A DNA stretch of 5,848 nt, from assembly GCA_021845555.1 (NCBI GenBank), contig JAJZVS010000254.1, positions 1 through 5,848 of the forward strand. The letters are read 5' to 3'. This DNA is from Pseudomonadota bacterium. Lineage in GTDB: Bacteria; Pseudomonadota; Alphaproteobacteria; Acetobacterales; Acetobacteraceae. The translations under genes and the position numbers were made by a program. How positions within the stretch are numbered: the stretch's first letter is position 1; each line of letters starts with the position of its first letter. Shown in pieces: positions 1 through 5,096 of this stretch. Under the pieces are notes generated by a model. That model was not told where the DNA came from. It saw only the letters and a program-made list of their open reading frames with translations, and did not search any database.

Positions 1-23
1 CCTGGCGAAGCCGTCCGAGGGGT

Positions 24-44
24 CCAGGGGACAATGTCCCCTGG
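24..44. repeat. Perfect 10-bp inverted repeat (hairpin unit 1 of a tandem pair)
   Basis: The arm CCAGGGGACA at 24-33 is the exact reverse complement of TGTCCCCTGG at 35-44, with one base (A34) between them. As RNA it would close as an eight- or nine-pair stem with a small loop. The unit begins with GGGGTCCAGGGG (19-30), which recurs 29 bases later in the second hairpin, so the two are copies of one repeat design. No run of T follows, so it is not a classical intrinsic terminator. Repeats of this general look (GGTCCAGGGG...CCCCTGG) occur between genes in high-GC alphaproteobacteria, as far as I recall; their role is unsettled. It may help end transcription of the gene upstream of the window. 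Confidence 0.8.
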
Positions 45-52
45 TCGGGGGT

Positions 53-75
53 CCAGGGGGGCAAAGCCCCCCTGG
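53..75. repeat. Perfect 10-bp inverted repeat with AAA loop (hairpin unit 2)
   Basis: The arm CCAGGGGGGC at 53-62 pairs perfectly with GCCCCCCTGG at 66-75 around an AAA loop at 63-65. This is a very stable GC-rich stem-loop. It shares GGGGTCCAGGGG (48-59) with the first unit, but the stem interior differs by compensating changes: GGGGACA/TGTCCCC in unit 1 and GGGGGGC/GCCCCCC in unit 2. Covariation of this kind suggests that the structure is kept rather than the exact sequence. There is no T tract afterwards. It sits 37 bases before the chosen murA start, so it could act as a terminator-like barrier, a REP-like element or an mRNA end stabiliser. Confidence 0.8.
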
Positions 76-97
76 CCTTGCTATGCCGCATATCCCC

Positions 98-108
98 CGG
101 AGTCTCCG
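98..108 (+). promoter_or_regulatory. Short palindrome containing the likely murA ribosome binding site
   Basis: CGGAGTCTCCG is a perfect palindrome around T103. It contains GGAG at 99-102, the only purine-rich Shine-Dalgarno candidate before the murA ATG at 113, with a ten-base gap. In RNA, CGGA could pair with TCCG across a three-base loop and partly hide the site. The stem is short and weak, so regulation is only a possibility. The same 11 bases recur inside the larger palindrome at 3972-3986. Confidence 0.35.
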
Positions 109-112
109 CATA

Positions 113-1375
113 ATGGACCGCATTCGCATTCGCGGCGGGAGGCCGTTGGAGGGGGATATCGTCATTGGGGGGGCCAAGAACGCGGCGCTTCCGCTGATGG
201 CGGCTGGCTTGTTGACCGAGGAGCGGCTGGAGCTCGGCAACGTGCCGCAGTTGGCGGACATCCACACGATGGCGGAGCTGTTGGCGCAGCACGGCATTGC
301 GGTGGAGCGGGCGGCGCCGGACGGCAGGGTTTTGCGGCTTGGCGGCGCGATCGGCAGCACCGAGGCGCCGTATGACATCGTGCGTAAGATGCGGGCTTCC
401 GTGCTGGTGCTCGGGCCGCTCCTGGCGCGCTGCGGGGAGGCGCGGGTGTCGCTGCCGGGCGGCTGTGCGATCGGCACCAGGCCGGTCGATCTGCATCTGC
501 GCGGCCTGGAGCAGATGGGCGCCGAGATCCGGCTGGACGGCGGCTACATCCATGCCGCCGTGCGGGGCCGGCTGCGCGGGGCGGCGATCGTGTTTCCGTT
601 CGTCTCGGTGGGGGCGACCGAGAACCTGCTGATGGCGGCGGCGCTGGCGGACGGGCAGACGGTGCTGGTGAACGCCGCGCGCGAGCCGGAGATCGGCGAT
701 CTGGCCGCCTGTCTGGTGGCGATGGGCGCGCGGATCGAGGGCATCGGCACCGACCGCCTGGCGATCGAAGGTGTGGCGCGGCTGCATGGCGCGCGCCACG
801 CGATCGTGCCGGACCGGATCGAGACCGGCACCTACGCCTGTGCCGCCGCGATCACCGGCGGCCAGGTGCGGCTGATGGGCGCACGGGTCGAGCATCTGGG
901 CGCGGTGGCCCGCACGCTGCGCGAGGCGGGGGTGGAGATCGAGGAGCAGCCGGACGCGCTGCTGGTGCGTCGGCGCAACGGGCTGCGCGGCGTCGATGCG
1001 ATGACCGAACCCTATCCCGGCTTTCCCACCGACATGCAGGCCCAATACATGGTGCTGATGTCGGTGGCCGAGGGTGCGGCGATGGTGACGGAGACGATCT
1101 TCGAGAACCGCTTCATGCACGTGCCGGAGCTGAACCGGATGGGCGCGCGGATCAACGTGCACGGCGCCTCGGCGATCGTGCGCGGGGTGCCGGCGCTGTC
1201 GGGTGCGCCGGTGATGGCGACCGATCTGCGCGCTTCGGTATCCCTGGTCCTGGCCGGGCTGGCGGCGCGGGGGGAGACGGTGGTGAACCGGGTCTATCAC
1301 CTCGACCGCGGCTATGAGGCGGTGGAGCAGAAGCTGGCCGCCTGCGGGGCGGAGATCGAGCGGGAGGCGGGTTAG
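113..1375 (+). CDS. murA: UDP-N-acetylglucosamine 1-carboxyvinyltransferase (MurA)
   Basis: This cytoplasmic enzyme transfers enolpyruvate from phosphoenolpyruvate to UDP-GlcNAc, the first committed step of peptidoglycan synthesis and the target of fosfomycin. The 420-residue product matches the usual family length (419 in E. coli). Visible family motifs are GGAKNAALP (19-27, with Lys22 and Asn23 as in E. coli), MRAS (93-96, Arg94), the active-site loop LPGGCAIGTRPVD (114-126) with catalytic Cys118 and Arg123, YPGFPTDMQAQY (301-312) with the general-base Asp307, and YHLDRGYE (395-402) with Arg399. Cys118 is present, so the fosfomycin-resistant Cys-to-Asp form is not seen. I chose ATG113 because MDRIRIRGG aligns with the family N-terminus; an in-frame ATG at 83 would add ten atypical residues. 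GGAG at 99-102 is the likely ribosome binding site. The gene looks intact. Identity is nearly certain; the start is probable. Confidence 0.97.
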   Translation: MDRIRIRGGRPLEGDIVIGGAKNAALPLMAAGLLTEERLELGNVPQLADIHTMAELLAQHGIAVERAAPDGRVLRLGGAIGSTEAPYDIVRKMRASVLVLGPLLARCGEARVSLPGGCAIGTRPVDLHLRGLEQMGAEIRLDGGYIHAAVRGRLRGAAIVFPFVSVGATENLLMAAALADGQTVLVNAAREPEIGDLAACLVAMGARIEGIGTDRLAIEGVARLHGARHAIVPDRIETGTYACAAAITGGQVRLMGARVEHLGAVARTLREAGVEIEEQPDALLVRRRNGLRGVDAMTEPYPGFPTDMQAQYMVLMSVAEGAAMVTETIFENRFMHVPELNRMGARINVHGASAIVRGVPALSGAPVMATDLRASVSLVLAGLAARGETVVNRVYHLDRGYEAVEQKLAACGAEIEREAG

Positions 1376-1389
1376 GCGCGGTTGCGCCT
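1374..1389 (+). other. Small hairpin at the murA stop codon
   Basis: AGGCGC (1374-1379) pairs with GCGCCT (1384-1389) around a GGTT loop, starting inside the murA TAG codon. No T run follows, so a strong intrinsic terminator is unlikely and readthrough into the next genes is plausible. It may be a chance fold in GC-rich sequence, or an mRNA-stabilising stem between murA and the downstream genes. Confidence 0.3.
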
Positions 1390-1433
1390 GCCCCGATCCG
1401 CCGGTAGGGTCCGGCCGCGCCTGGAGGCTACGA

Positions 1434-1754
1434 ATGATCTCGATCCTGTTCAATCTCGTTGCCTATCTCGTCTGGGCCTACATGTGGGCCGTGATCCTCG
1501 CCGCGGTGTTCAGCATGCTGGTGGCCTTCGGGGTGCTGGACACGCGCAACCGCATGGTCTGGACGATCGGCGACTTCCTCTATCGCGTCACCGAGCCGGT
1601 GCTGCGCCCGATCCGCAATGTGCTGCCCAACCTGGGCGGGATCGATCTCAGCCCCTGGGTTGTGATCCTGGTGATCCAGCTCGTCATCATGCCGCTGCTG
1701 GCGCGGCTGGAAGCGGCGGTTCTGTTCGGCGCCTGGAGGGCTCTGGCGCTGTGA
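1434..1754 (+). CDS. YggT family integral membrane protein
   Basis: The product has 106 residues, the size of the single-repeat YggT proteins of alphaproteobacteria (E. coli YggT has two repeats). There are two hydrophobic segments, about 6-34 and 75-100. Between them lies the family signature: EPVLRPIRNVLP at 54-65, then GGIDLSPWVV at 68-77. The exact biochemical role is not established. Relatives are linked to membrane protein or cofactor assembly (the plastid homologue CCB3 takes part in cytochrome b6f haem attachment) and to osmotic tolerance. The start at ATG1434 is supported by GGAGG at 1423-1427 with a six-base gap. An upstream in-frame ATG at 1314 would run through the end of murA and adds an arginine-rich, non-family stretch. 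The stop overlaps the next gene's GTG (GTGA, 1751-1754). The yggT-yggU pairing is common in proteobacteria and supports the call. Confidence 0.9.
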   Translation: MISILFNLVAYLVWAYMWAVILAAVFSMLVAFGVLDTRNRMVWTIGDFLYRVTEPVLRPIRNVLPNLGGIDLSPWVVILVIQLVIMPLLARLEAAVLFGAWRALAL

Positions 1755-2053
1755 CCGGCTGGTGGCGGGAAGCGCCGGGCGGGATCAGCGTGACGGTGAA
1801 GGTGCATCCCCGCGCGCGGCGGCCGGGTCTGCGCGGCGTGGTGCCGGGTGCCCACGGCCCGCTGCTGTCGATCGCGGTCACCGCGCCGCCGGCGGATGGC
1901 GCCGCCAATCGCGCGGTCTGCGACGCGCTGGCGGCGGCGCTGGATGTTGCGCCCTCCGCGGTCAGCGTGCTGAATGGCGCGGGAAACCGGGAGAAGCACC
2001 TGCTGGTGCGCGGCGACCCGGCCGCCCTCGGCGCCCGGCTCGGCGCGCTGTGA
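1751..2053 (+). CDS. DUF167 (YggU family) protein
   Basis: This small soluble protein has 100 residues, the normal length of the DUF167/UPF0235 family. Its molecular role is not known. Recognisable family blocks are VTVKVHPRAR (14-23), the core VTAPPADGAANRAV (43-56) and VLNGAGNREKHLLV (73-86). The start is GTG1751, which overlaps the TGA of the YggT gene in a four-base GTGA junction. GGAGGG at 1735-1740, ten bases upstream and inside the YggT gene, supports it. It ends in another GTGA overlap with folD. A longer open frame extends upstream to 1382, but it is the out-of-frame shadow of the YggT gene and lacks family similarity. The gene is probably co-translated with both neighbours. Confidence 0.9.
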   Translation: MTGWWREAPGGISVTVKVHPRARRPGLRGVVPGAHGPLLSIAVTAPPADGAANRAVCDALAAALDVAPSAVSVLNGAGNREKHLLVRGDPAALGARLGAL

Positions 2054-2943
2054 CCGATGCGATCGCCGGCGCCCATGGGGCGCGTCTGATCGCCGGCGCC
2101 GGTGGGGCCCGCCTGATCGACGGCAAGGCCGTCGCGGCCTCGGTGCGCGCCGAGGTGGCCGTGCGCGTCGCCGGGCTTGGGTTTCAGCCTGGCCTCGCGG
2201 TGGTGCTGGTAGGCGAGGACCCCGCCAGCGCCGTCTATGTCCGCAACAAGGACCGCGCCGCCGCCGCCGCCGGGATCGCGGCGCACACGATCCGCCTTCC
2301 GGCGGCCACGACCGAGGCCGCGTTGCTGGCCGAAGTGGCGCGGCTGAATGCCGATTCGGCGATCGACGGCATCCTGGTGCAGCTGCCGCTGCCGAGGCAC
2401 ATCGCGGCCGACCGGGTGATCGCCGCGATCGATCCGGCGAAGGATGTCGATGGGTTCCATCCGCTGAACGTGGGGCTGCTCGCCTCCGGCCGGCCGGCGC
2501 TGGTGCCATGCACGCCGCTCGGGGTGATGAAGCTGCTCGCGGTGGCCGGGGTGGCGCTGTCGGGCGCGCGGGCGCTGGTGCTCGGCCGTTCGGCGATCGT
2601 CGGCCGGCCGATGGCGGCGCTGCTGCTGGCTGCCGACGCGACCGTGACGGTCGCCCATTCGCGCACCCGCGACCTGCCGGGGGAGTGCCGGCGGGCGGAG
2701 GTGCTGATCGCCGCGATCGGGCGGGCCGGGTTCGTGCGCGGGGACTGGATCGCCCCCGGCGCGACGGTGATCGATGTCGGCATCAATCGCGGCGCCGACG
2801 GTCGGCTCTGCGGCGACGTGGCCTTCGCGGAGGCGCGCGAGATCGCCGGCGCGATCACCCCGGTCCCTGGCGGGGTTGGGCCGATGACGATCGCCTGCCT
2901 GCTGGAAAACACGGTCACCGCGGCGGTGCGCCGGCGCGGCTGA
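2050..2943 (+). CDS. folD: Bifunctional methylenetetrahydrofolate dehydrogenase / methenyltetrahydrofolate cyclohydrolase (FolD)
   Basis: FolD interconverts 5,10-methylene-, 5,10-methenyl- and 10-formyl-tetrahydrofolate in the cytosol using NADP, supplying formyl groups for purines and initiator tRNA. The 297-residue product carries the family blocks in order: SAVYVRNKDRA (60-70) with catalytic Tyr63 and Lys67, GILVQLPLP (107-115) with Gln111, KDVDGFHPLNVG (131-142), PCTPLGVM (153-160), the Rossmann nucleotide loop VLGRSAIVGRPMA (177-189), VIDVGIN (240-246) and TPVPGGVGPMT (270-280). The start is GTG2050, sharing GTGA with the stop of the DUF167 gene. No clear Shine-Dalgarno precedes it, so translation probably depends on coupling. 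There is no in-frame ATG before the conserved core. The first 23 residues contain a duplicated nine-residue unit (see the repeat at 2061-2114), which makes the N-terminus slightly longer than in E. coli. Function is certain from the motifs; the start is likely. Confidence 0.97.
   Translation: MTDAIAGAHGARLIAGAGGARLIDGKAVAASVRAEVAVRVAGLGFQPGLAVVLVGEDPASAVYVRNKDRAAAAAGIAAHTIRLPAATTEAALLAEVARLNADSAIDGILVQLPLPRHIAADRVIAAIDPAKDVDGFHPLNVGLLASGRPALVPCTPLGVMKLLAVAGVALSGARALVLGRSAIVGRPMAALLLAADATVTVAHSRTRDLPGECRRAEVLIAAIGRAGFVRGDWIAPGATVIDVGINRGADGRLCGDVAFAEAREIAGAITPVPGGVGPMTIACLLENTVTAAVRRRG
2061..2114 (+). repeat. 27-bp in-frame tandem duplication at the 5' end of folD
   Basis: Positions 2061-2087 and 2088-2114 are adjacent copies that match at 23 of 27 bases. 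They encode IAGAHGARL followed by IAGAGGARL, and then IDGKAV continues into the normal FolD start. The unit is nine codons, so the frame is kept. Of the four mismatches, two change one residue (His to Gly) and two are silent third-position changes. The mismatches suggest the duplication is not brand new. Confidence 0.8.
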
Positions 2944-2966
2944 CGCGATCGCGGGGGAGACGCCGC

Positions 2967-3938
2967 ATGGATGTCGGCCTGTTCATCAGCACCCAGTTCC
3001 CGCCCGGCGAGGACGTCGCCGCACGCATCCCCGACCTGGTCGCGCAGGTGCGCGCGGCGCGGGAGGCGGGGTTCCGCTCGCTGCTGTTGCCGCATCATTA
3101 TCTCACCGAGCCGTTGCAGATGCTGCAACTCACCCCGCTTGCCGCCTATCTGCTGCCGCACGCCGACGGCATGACGGTGGGCGGCGGGATCCTGATCCTG
3201 CCGCTGCTCAACCCGGTGCATGTCGCCGAGGAGGCCGCCACGCTCGATGTGCTGAGCGGGGGCAATTTCATCCTCGGCGTCGGCCTCGGCTATCGCGAAC
3301 CGGAGTTCGCCGCCTTCGGGGTTCCGTTGCAGGAGCGGGGCGCGCGCTTCGCCGAGAGCATCGGCCTGATCCGCCGCCTCTGGGCCGAGGCGCGGGTGAC
3401 CCATGCCGGACGCTTCTATACCGTGCAGGATGCCGGGATCGGCTTGCGCCCGAAGCGCCCCGGCGGGCCGCCGATCTGGATCGCCGCGCAGGCCGAGCCG
3501 GCGATCCGCCGCGCCGCGCGGATCGGCGATGCCTGGCTGATCGTACCCTCGGCCGCCCTCGATCAGGTGACCGCGCAGATGGGCGTCTATCGCGCCGCGC
3601 TGACCGAGGCCGGGCGCACCGCCGCCTGCTATCCGATCGAGCGCGAGTGCTACGTGGGCGCGAGCCACAAGACCGCGCTGGAGGAATGCCGCGGGCCGCT
3701 TGAATACAAATACGCCGCCTACGCCTCCTGGGGCCTGGCCGGCAGCACGCAGATGCCGTTCGAGCAGTTCGTGCGCGACCGGTTCATCATCGGCGACACT
3801 GCGTTCGTGCGCGAGGAGGTGGCGCGCTATCACGCCACGCTCGGGGTCGATCATTTCGTGATGCGGGTGCAATGGCCTGGCCTGCCGCAGGAGGCAGCAC
3901 TCGCCTCGATCCGCCGGTTGGGCCAGGTGTTCGCGTAG
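2967..3938 (+). CDS. LLM class flavin-dependent oxidoreductase
   Basis: The product has 323 residues and the luciferase-like monooxygenase TIM-barrel pattern: an N-terminal strand MDVGLFIS, HHYLTEP (43-49), GMTVGGGILILPLLNPVHVAEEAATLD (about 68-94), the signature SGGNFILGVGLGYREPEFAAFG (about 97-118), and GGPPIWIAAQAEPAIRRAARIGDAWL (about 166-191). No signal peptide is seen, so it should be cytosolic. Such enzymes bind reduced FMN or F420 and oxidise varied substrates; neither cofactor nor substrate can be read here, though FMN is the usual guess outside F420-making bacteria. The start ATG2967 has GGGGGAG (2953-2959) seven bases before it. Only 23 bases separate it from folD, so cotranscription is plausible, but no metabolic link to folate is evident. 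Family assignment is firm, function unknown. Confidence 0.92.
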   Translation: MDVGLFISTQFPPGEDVAARIPDLVAQVRAAREAGFRSLLLPHHYLTEPLQMLQLTPLAAYLLPHADGMTVGGGILILPLLNPVHVAEEAATLDVLSGGNFILGVGLGYREPEFAAFGVPLQERGARFAESIGLIRRLWAEARVTHAGRFYTVQDAGIGLRPKRPGGPPIWIAAQAEPAIRRAARIGDAWLIVPSAALDQVTAQMGVYRAALTEAGRTAACYPIERECYVGASHKTALEECRGPLEYKYAAYASWGLAGSTQMPFEQFVRDRFIIGDTAFVREEVARYHATLGVDHFVMRVQWPGLPQEAALASIRRLGQVFA

Positions 3939-3971
3939 GCTCTGGTATCACAATGACAGGCACCCTCTGAC

Positions 3972-3986
3972 GCCGGAGTCTCCGGC
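3972..3986. terminator. 15-base palindrome, possible weak terminator or operator
   Basis: GCCGGAG and CTCCGGC are perfect inverted arms around T3979. The stem lies 33 bases after the oxidoreductase stop codon, where a terminator would be expected. As RNA it forms about six pairs with a three-base loop. No T run follows, so efficient intrinsic termination is doubtful. A protein-binding operator for the downstream ABC genes is the alternative. Its centre is identical to the palindrome before murA (98-108). Confidence 0.35.
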
Positions 3987-4050
3987 AACAGATCCGGCCC
4001 CGCCGGAATGCGACCAGGCTGGCGCCCGACTGCCCGGAACAGGGCGGGCC

Positions 4051-4068
4051 GCGACGCAGGAACGTCGC
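4051..4068 (+). other. Six-pair stem-loop in the ABC gene leader
   Basis: GCGACG (4051-4056) pairs with CGTCGC (4063-4068) around the loop CAGGAA. It lies in the non-coding stretch before the solute-binding protein gene. It could be part of a structured leader if transcription starts upstream, or a chance fold in GC-rich DNA. Confidence 0.3.
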
Positions 4069-4088
4069 CCGGCTGGCATCCCGCGCGT

Positions 4089-4117
4089 GCCGGCAAGCGC
4101 AGCCAGCGGCTGCCGGC
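4089..4117 (+). other. Seven-base inverted repeat with 15-base spacer
   Basis: GCCGGCA (4089-4095) is the reverse complement of TGCCGGC (4111-4117). It lies about 20 bases before the possible promoter patch and could be an operator-like site or an RNA stem. GCCGGC is itself a palindrome, which raises the chance of a random match. Confidence 0.3.
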
Positions 4118-4132
4118 GCCCGCCCGCCCGCC
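4118..4132 (+). repeat. GCCC tetranucleotide tandem repeat (about 3.75 copies)
   Basis: GCCC is repeated three times and followed by GCC. The complementary strand reads as closely spaced G runs with one-base loops. It sits just before the likely promoter patch of the ABC genes. The repeat is too short to claim slippage as a fact. Confidence 0.6.
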
Positions 4133-4138
4133 TGGCAC

Positions 4139-4169
4139 TTGTCTTGCTTGCTGCGTTGTCGCGTAGTCG
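4139..4169 (+). promoter_or_regulatory. Possible promoter patch for the ABC importer genes
   Basis: This is the least GC-rich part of the intergenic region and has overlapping CTTG steps. TTGTCT (4139-4144) resembles a -35 box, and TAGTCG (4164-4169) is a poor -10 box after a long 19-base gap. The match to a sigma-70 promoter is weak. It is proposed mainly because a promoter is expected between the LLM gene and the binding protein gene and this patch is the best candidate. Confidence 0.2.
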
Positions 4170-4214
4170 GCGCTGTCCTGCCGACCGTCGTCTCACCCCG
4201 GGGAGTTTCCACGC

Positions 4215-5096
4215 ATGCCCTTCCGCCGAACCCTGCGCGCCGCCGTGCCAGCCTTGATCGCCGCCGCCTTGTCCGCCGCGCCGATCCTTGTCGCGCCCGC
4301 CCGTGCCGCACCGCTGCCGCCCTTGCAGACCGGCGTGGATGGCACCTACGCGCCGCACGCTTTTCCCAAGCTCGGCGGCGGGTTGCAGGGCTTCCAGATC
4401 GATCTGTTCAACGAGGTCGCCCGACGCATCCATCGCAAGATCGTGTTCCACGGCGCCAGCTTCAGCGGCCTGATTCCGGCGCTACTGGCCGGGCGCTACG
4501 ACTTCCTGACCGCGCCGGTGACCGTCACGCCCGAGCGCGCCAAGGCGATGATCTTCACCCAGGGCTATCTCTGGACCGAGTACCAGTTCGGCATCCGCAA
4601 GGGCACGCCCCCGATCACCGGCTGGGCCGATCTGAAAGGCAAATCAGTCTCGGTGAACAAGGGCACGCCTTATGAGCAGCTTGCCGACCAGGAAGCCAAG
4701 AAATACGGCTTCACGGTCGTGGCCTTCGACACCGAGCCGGATGCGGTGCAGGCGGTGCTGTCGGGGCACGCCTATGCCAATCTTGCGGGCAATACGGTGG
4801 TCGAATTCGCGGCAAAGAAGACTCCGATGTTCGTCGCCAGCCTGACGCTGACGGACACCAGGCTCCCCTGGGCGACGCCGTTCCGCAAGGACGAGGTCGC
4901 CCTGCGCAACCAGATCGATAATGTCCTGAAGTGCATGAAGAAGGACGGCACGATCGACCGGCTCGCGCTGAAATGGTTCGGCACCAAGCCGGGGCCGACG
5001 GATCTGGAGAACGTGATCTACAAGGGCAACGGCATTCCCGGCGATCCCGGCTACCAGCCGAACAACCCGGACCCCGACTGCGCCAAGTACAAGTGA
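4215..5096 (+). CDS. ABC transporter substrate-binding protein, family 3 (amino acid type)
   Basis: This 293-residue periplasmic protein would capture a small solute and deliver it to an ABC importer. A Sec signal peptide is clear: basic MPFRRTLR, a hydrophobic core to about 27, and probable cleavage after ARA (29-31). The mature part has the SBP_bac_3 pattern: GFQIDLFNEVARRI (59-72), FSGLIPALLAGRYDF (83-97), VTVTPERAKAMIF (102-114) with Arg108 at the usual carboxylate-binding position, LKGKSVSVNKGT (140-151) and DGTIDRLALKWFG (244-256). The conserved Asp that normally holds the ligand amino group seems replaced by Gly192 (SGHAYANLAGN, 183-193). About 37 residues extend past the usual end, rich in Pro, Gly and Asp, with Cys289 near the terminus; Cys240 is the only other mature cysteine. 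The start ATG4215 has GGGGAG (4200-4205) nine bases before it. The ligand is unknown. Confidence 0.9.
   Translation: MPFRRTLRAAVPALIAAALSAAPILVAPARAAPLPPLQTGVDGTYAPHAFPKLGGGLQGFQIDLFNEVARRIHRKIVFHGASFSGLIPALLAGRYDFLTAPVTVTPERAKAMIFTQGYLWTEYQFGIRKGTPPITGWADLKGKSVSVNKGTPYEQLADQEAKKYGFTVVAFDTEPDAVQAVLSGHAYANLAGNTVVEFAAKKTPMFVASLTLTDTRLPWATPFRKDEVALRNQIDNVLKCMKKDGTIDRLALKWFGTKPGPTDLENVIYKGNGIPGDPGYQPNNPDPDCAKYK

Larger units (their letters stand above)
3939..4214 (+). other. 276-base intergenic leader with several inverted repeats
   Basis: No convincing gene was found here on either strand; the open frames lack starts with ribosome sites and lack recognisable protein features. The stretch holds a 15-base palindrome (3972-3986), a six-pair stem-loop (4051-4068), a seven-pair inverted repeat (4089-4117), a GCCC tetranucleotide run (4118-4132) and a less GC-rich patch (about 4137-4166). 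It should contain the end of the upstream transcript and the promoter and leader of the ABC genes. I do not recognise a known riboswitch in it. Confidence 0.6.

Noticed and set aside
83..112. Upstream in-frame ATG as the murA start
   Set aside because: It adds ten residues (MPHIPRSLRI) not seen in MurA proteins, and no purine-rich ribosome site lies just before it. MDRIRIRGG at 113 matches the family start.
2257..2271. (GCC)5 run inside folD
   Set aside because: It encodes alanines 70-74 in the helix after the catalytic Lys, a normally Ala-rich place in FolD, so codon bias explains it.
1580..2658. Overlapping reverse-strand open frames across the YggT, DUF167 and folD genes
   Set aside because: They are Arg/Pro-rich shadows of well-supported forward genes, with no recognisable domain.
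2944..2953. Palindrome CGCGATCGCG between folD and the LLM gene
   Set aside because: Self-complementary GC/GATC decamers are common in this composition, and its right end overlaps the ribosome site region; there is no further support for an operator.
2235..3872. Long reverse-strand open frame (545 codons) across folD and the LLM gene
   Set aside because: It runs antisense to two genes with intact family motifs. Its product is Arg/His/Ala-rich low-complexity sequence typical of antisense frames in GC-rich DNA.
3787..4451. Reverse-strand open frames covering the intergenic region
   Set aside because: Composition is Arg/Gly/Ala-rich and no domain or ribosome site is seen. They also extend into the coding sequence of both flanking genes.
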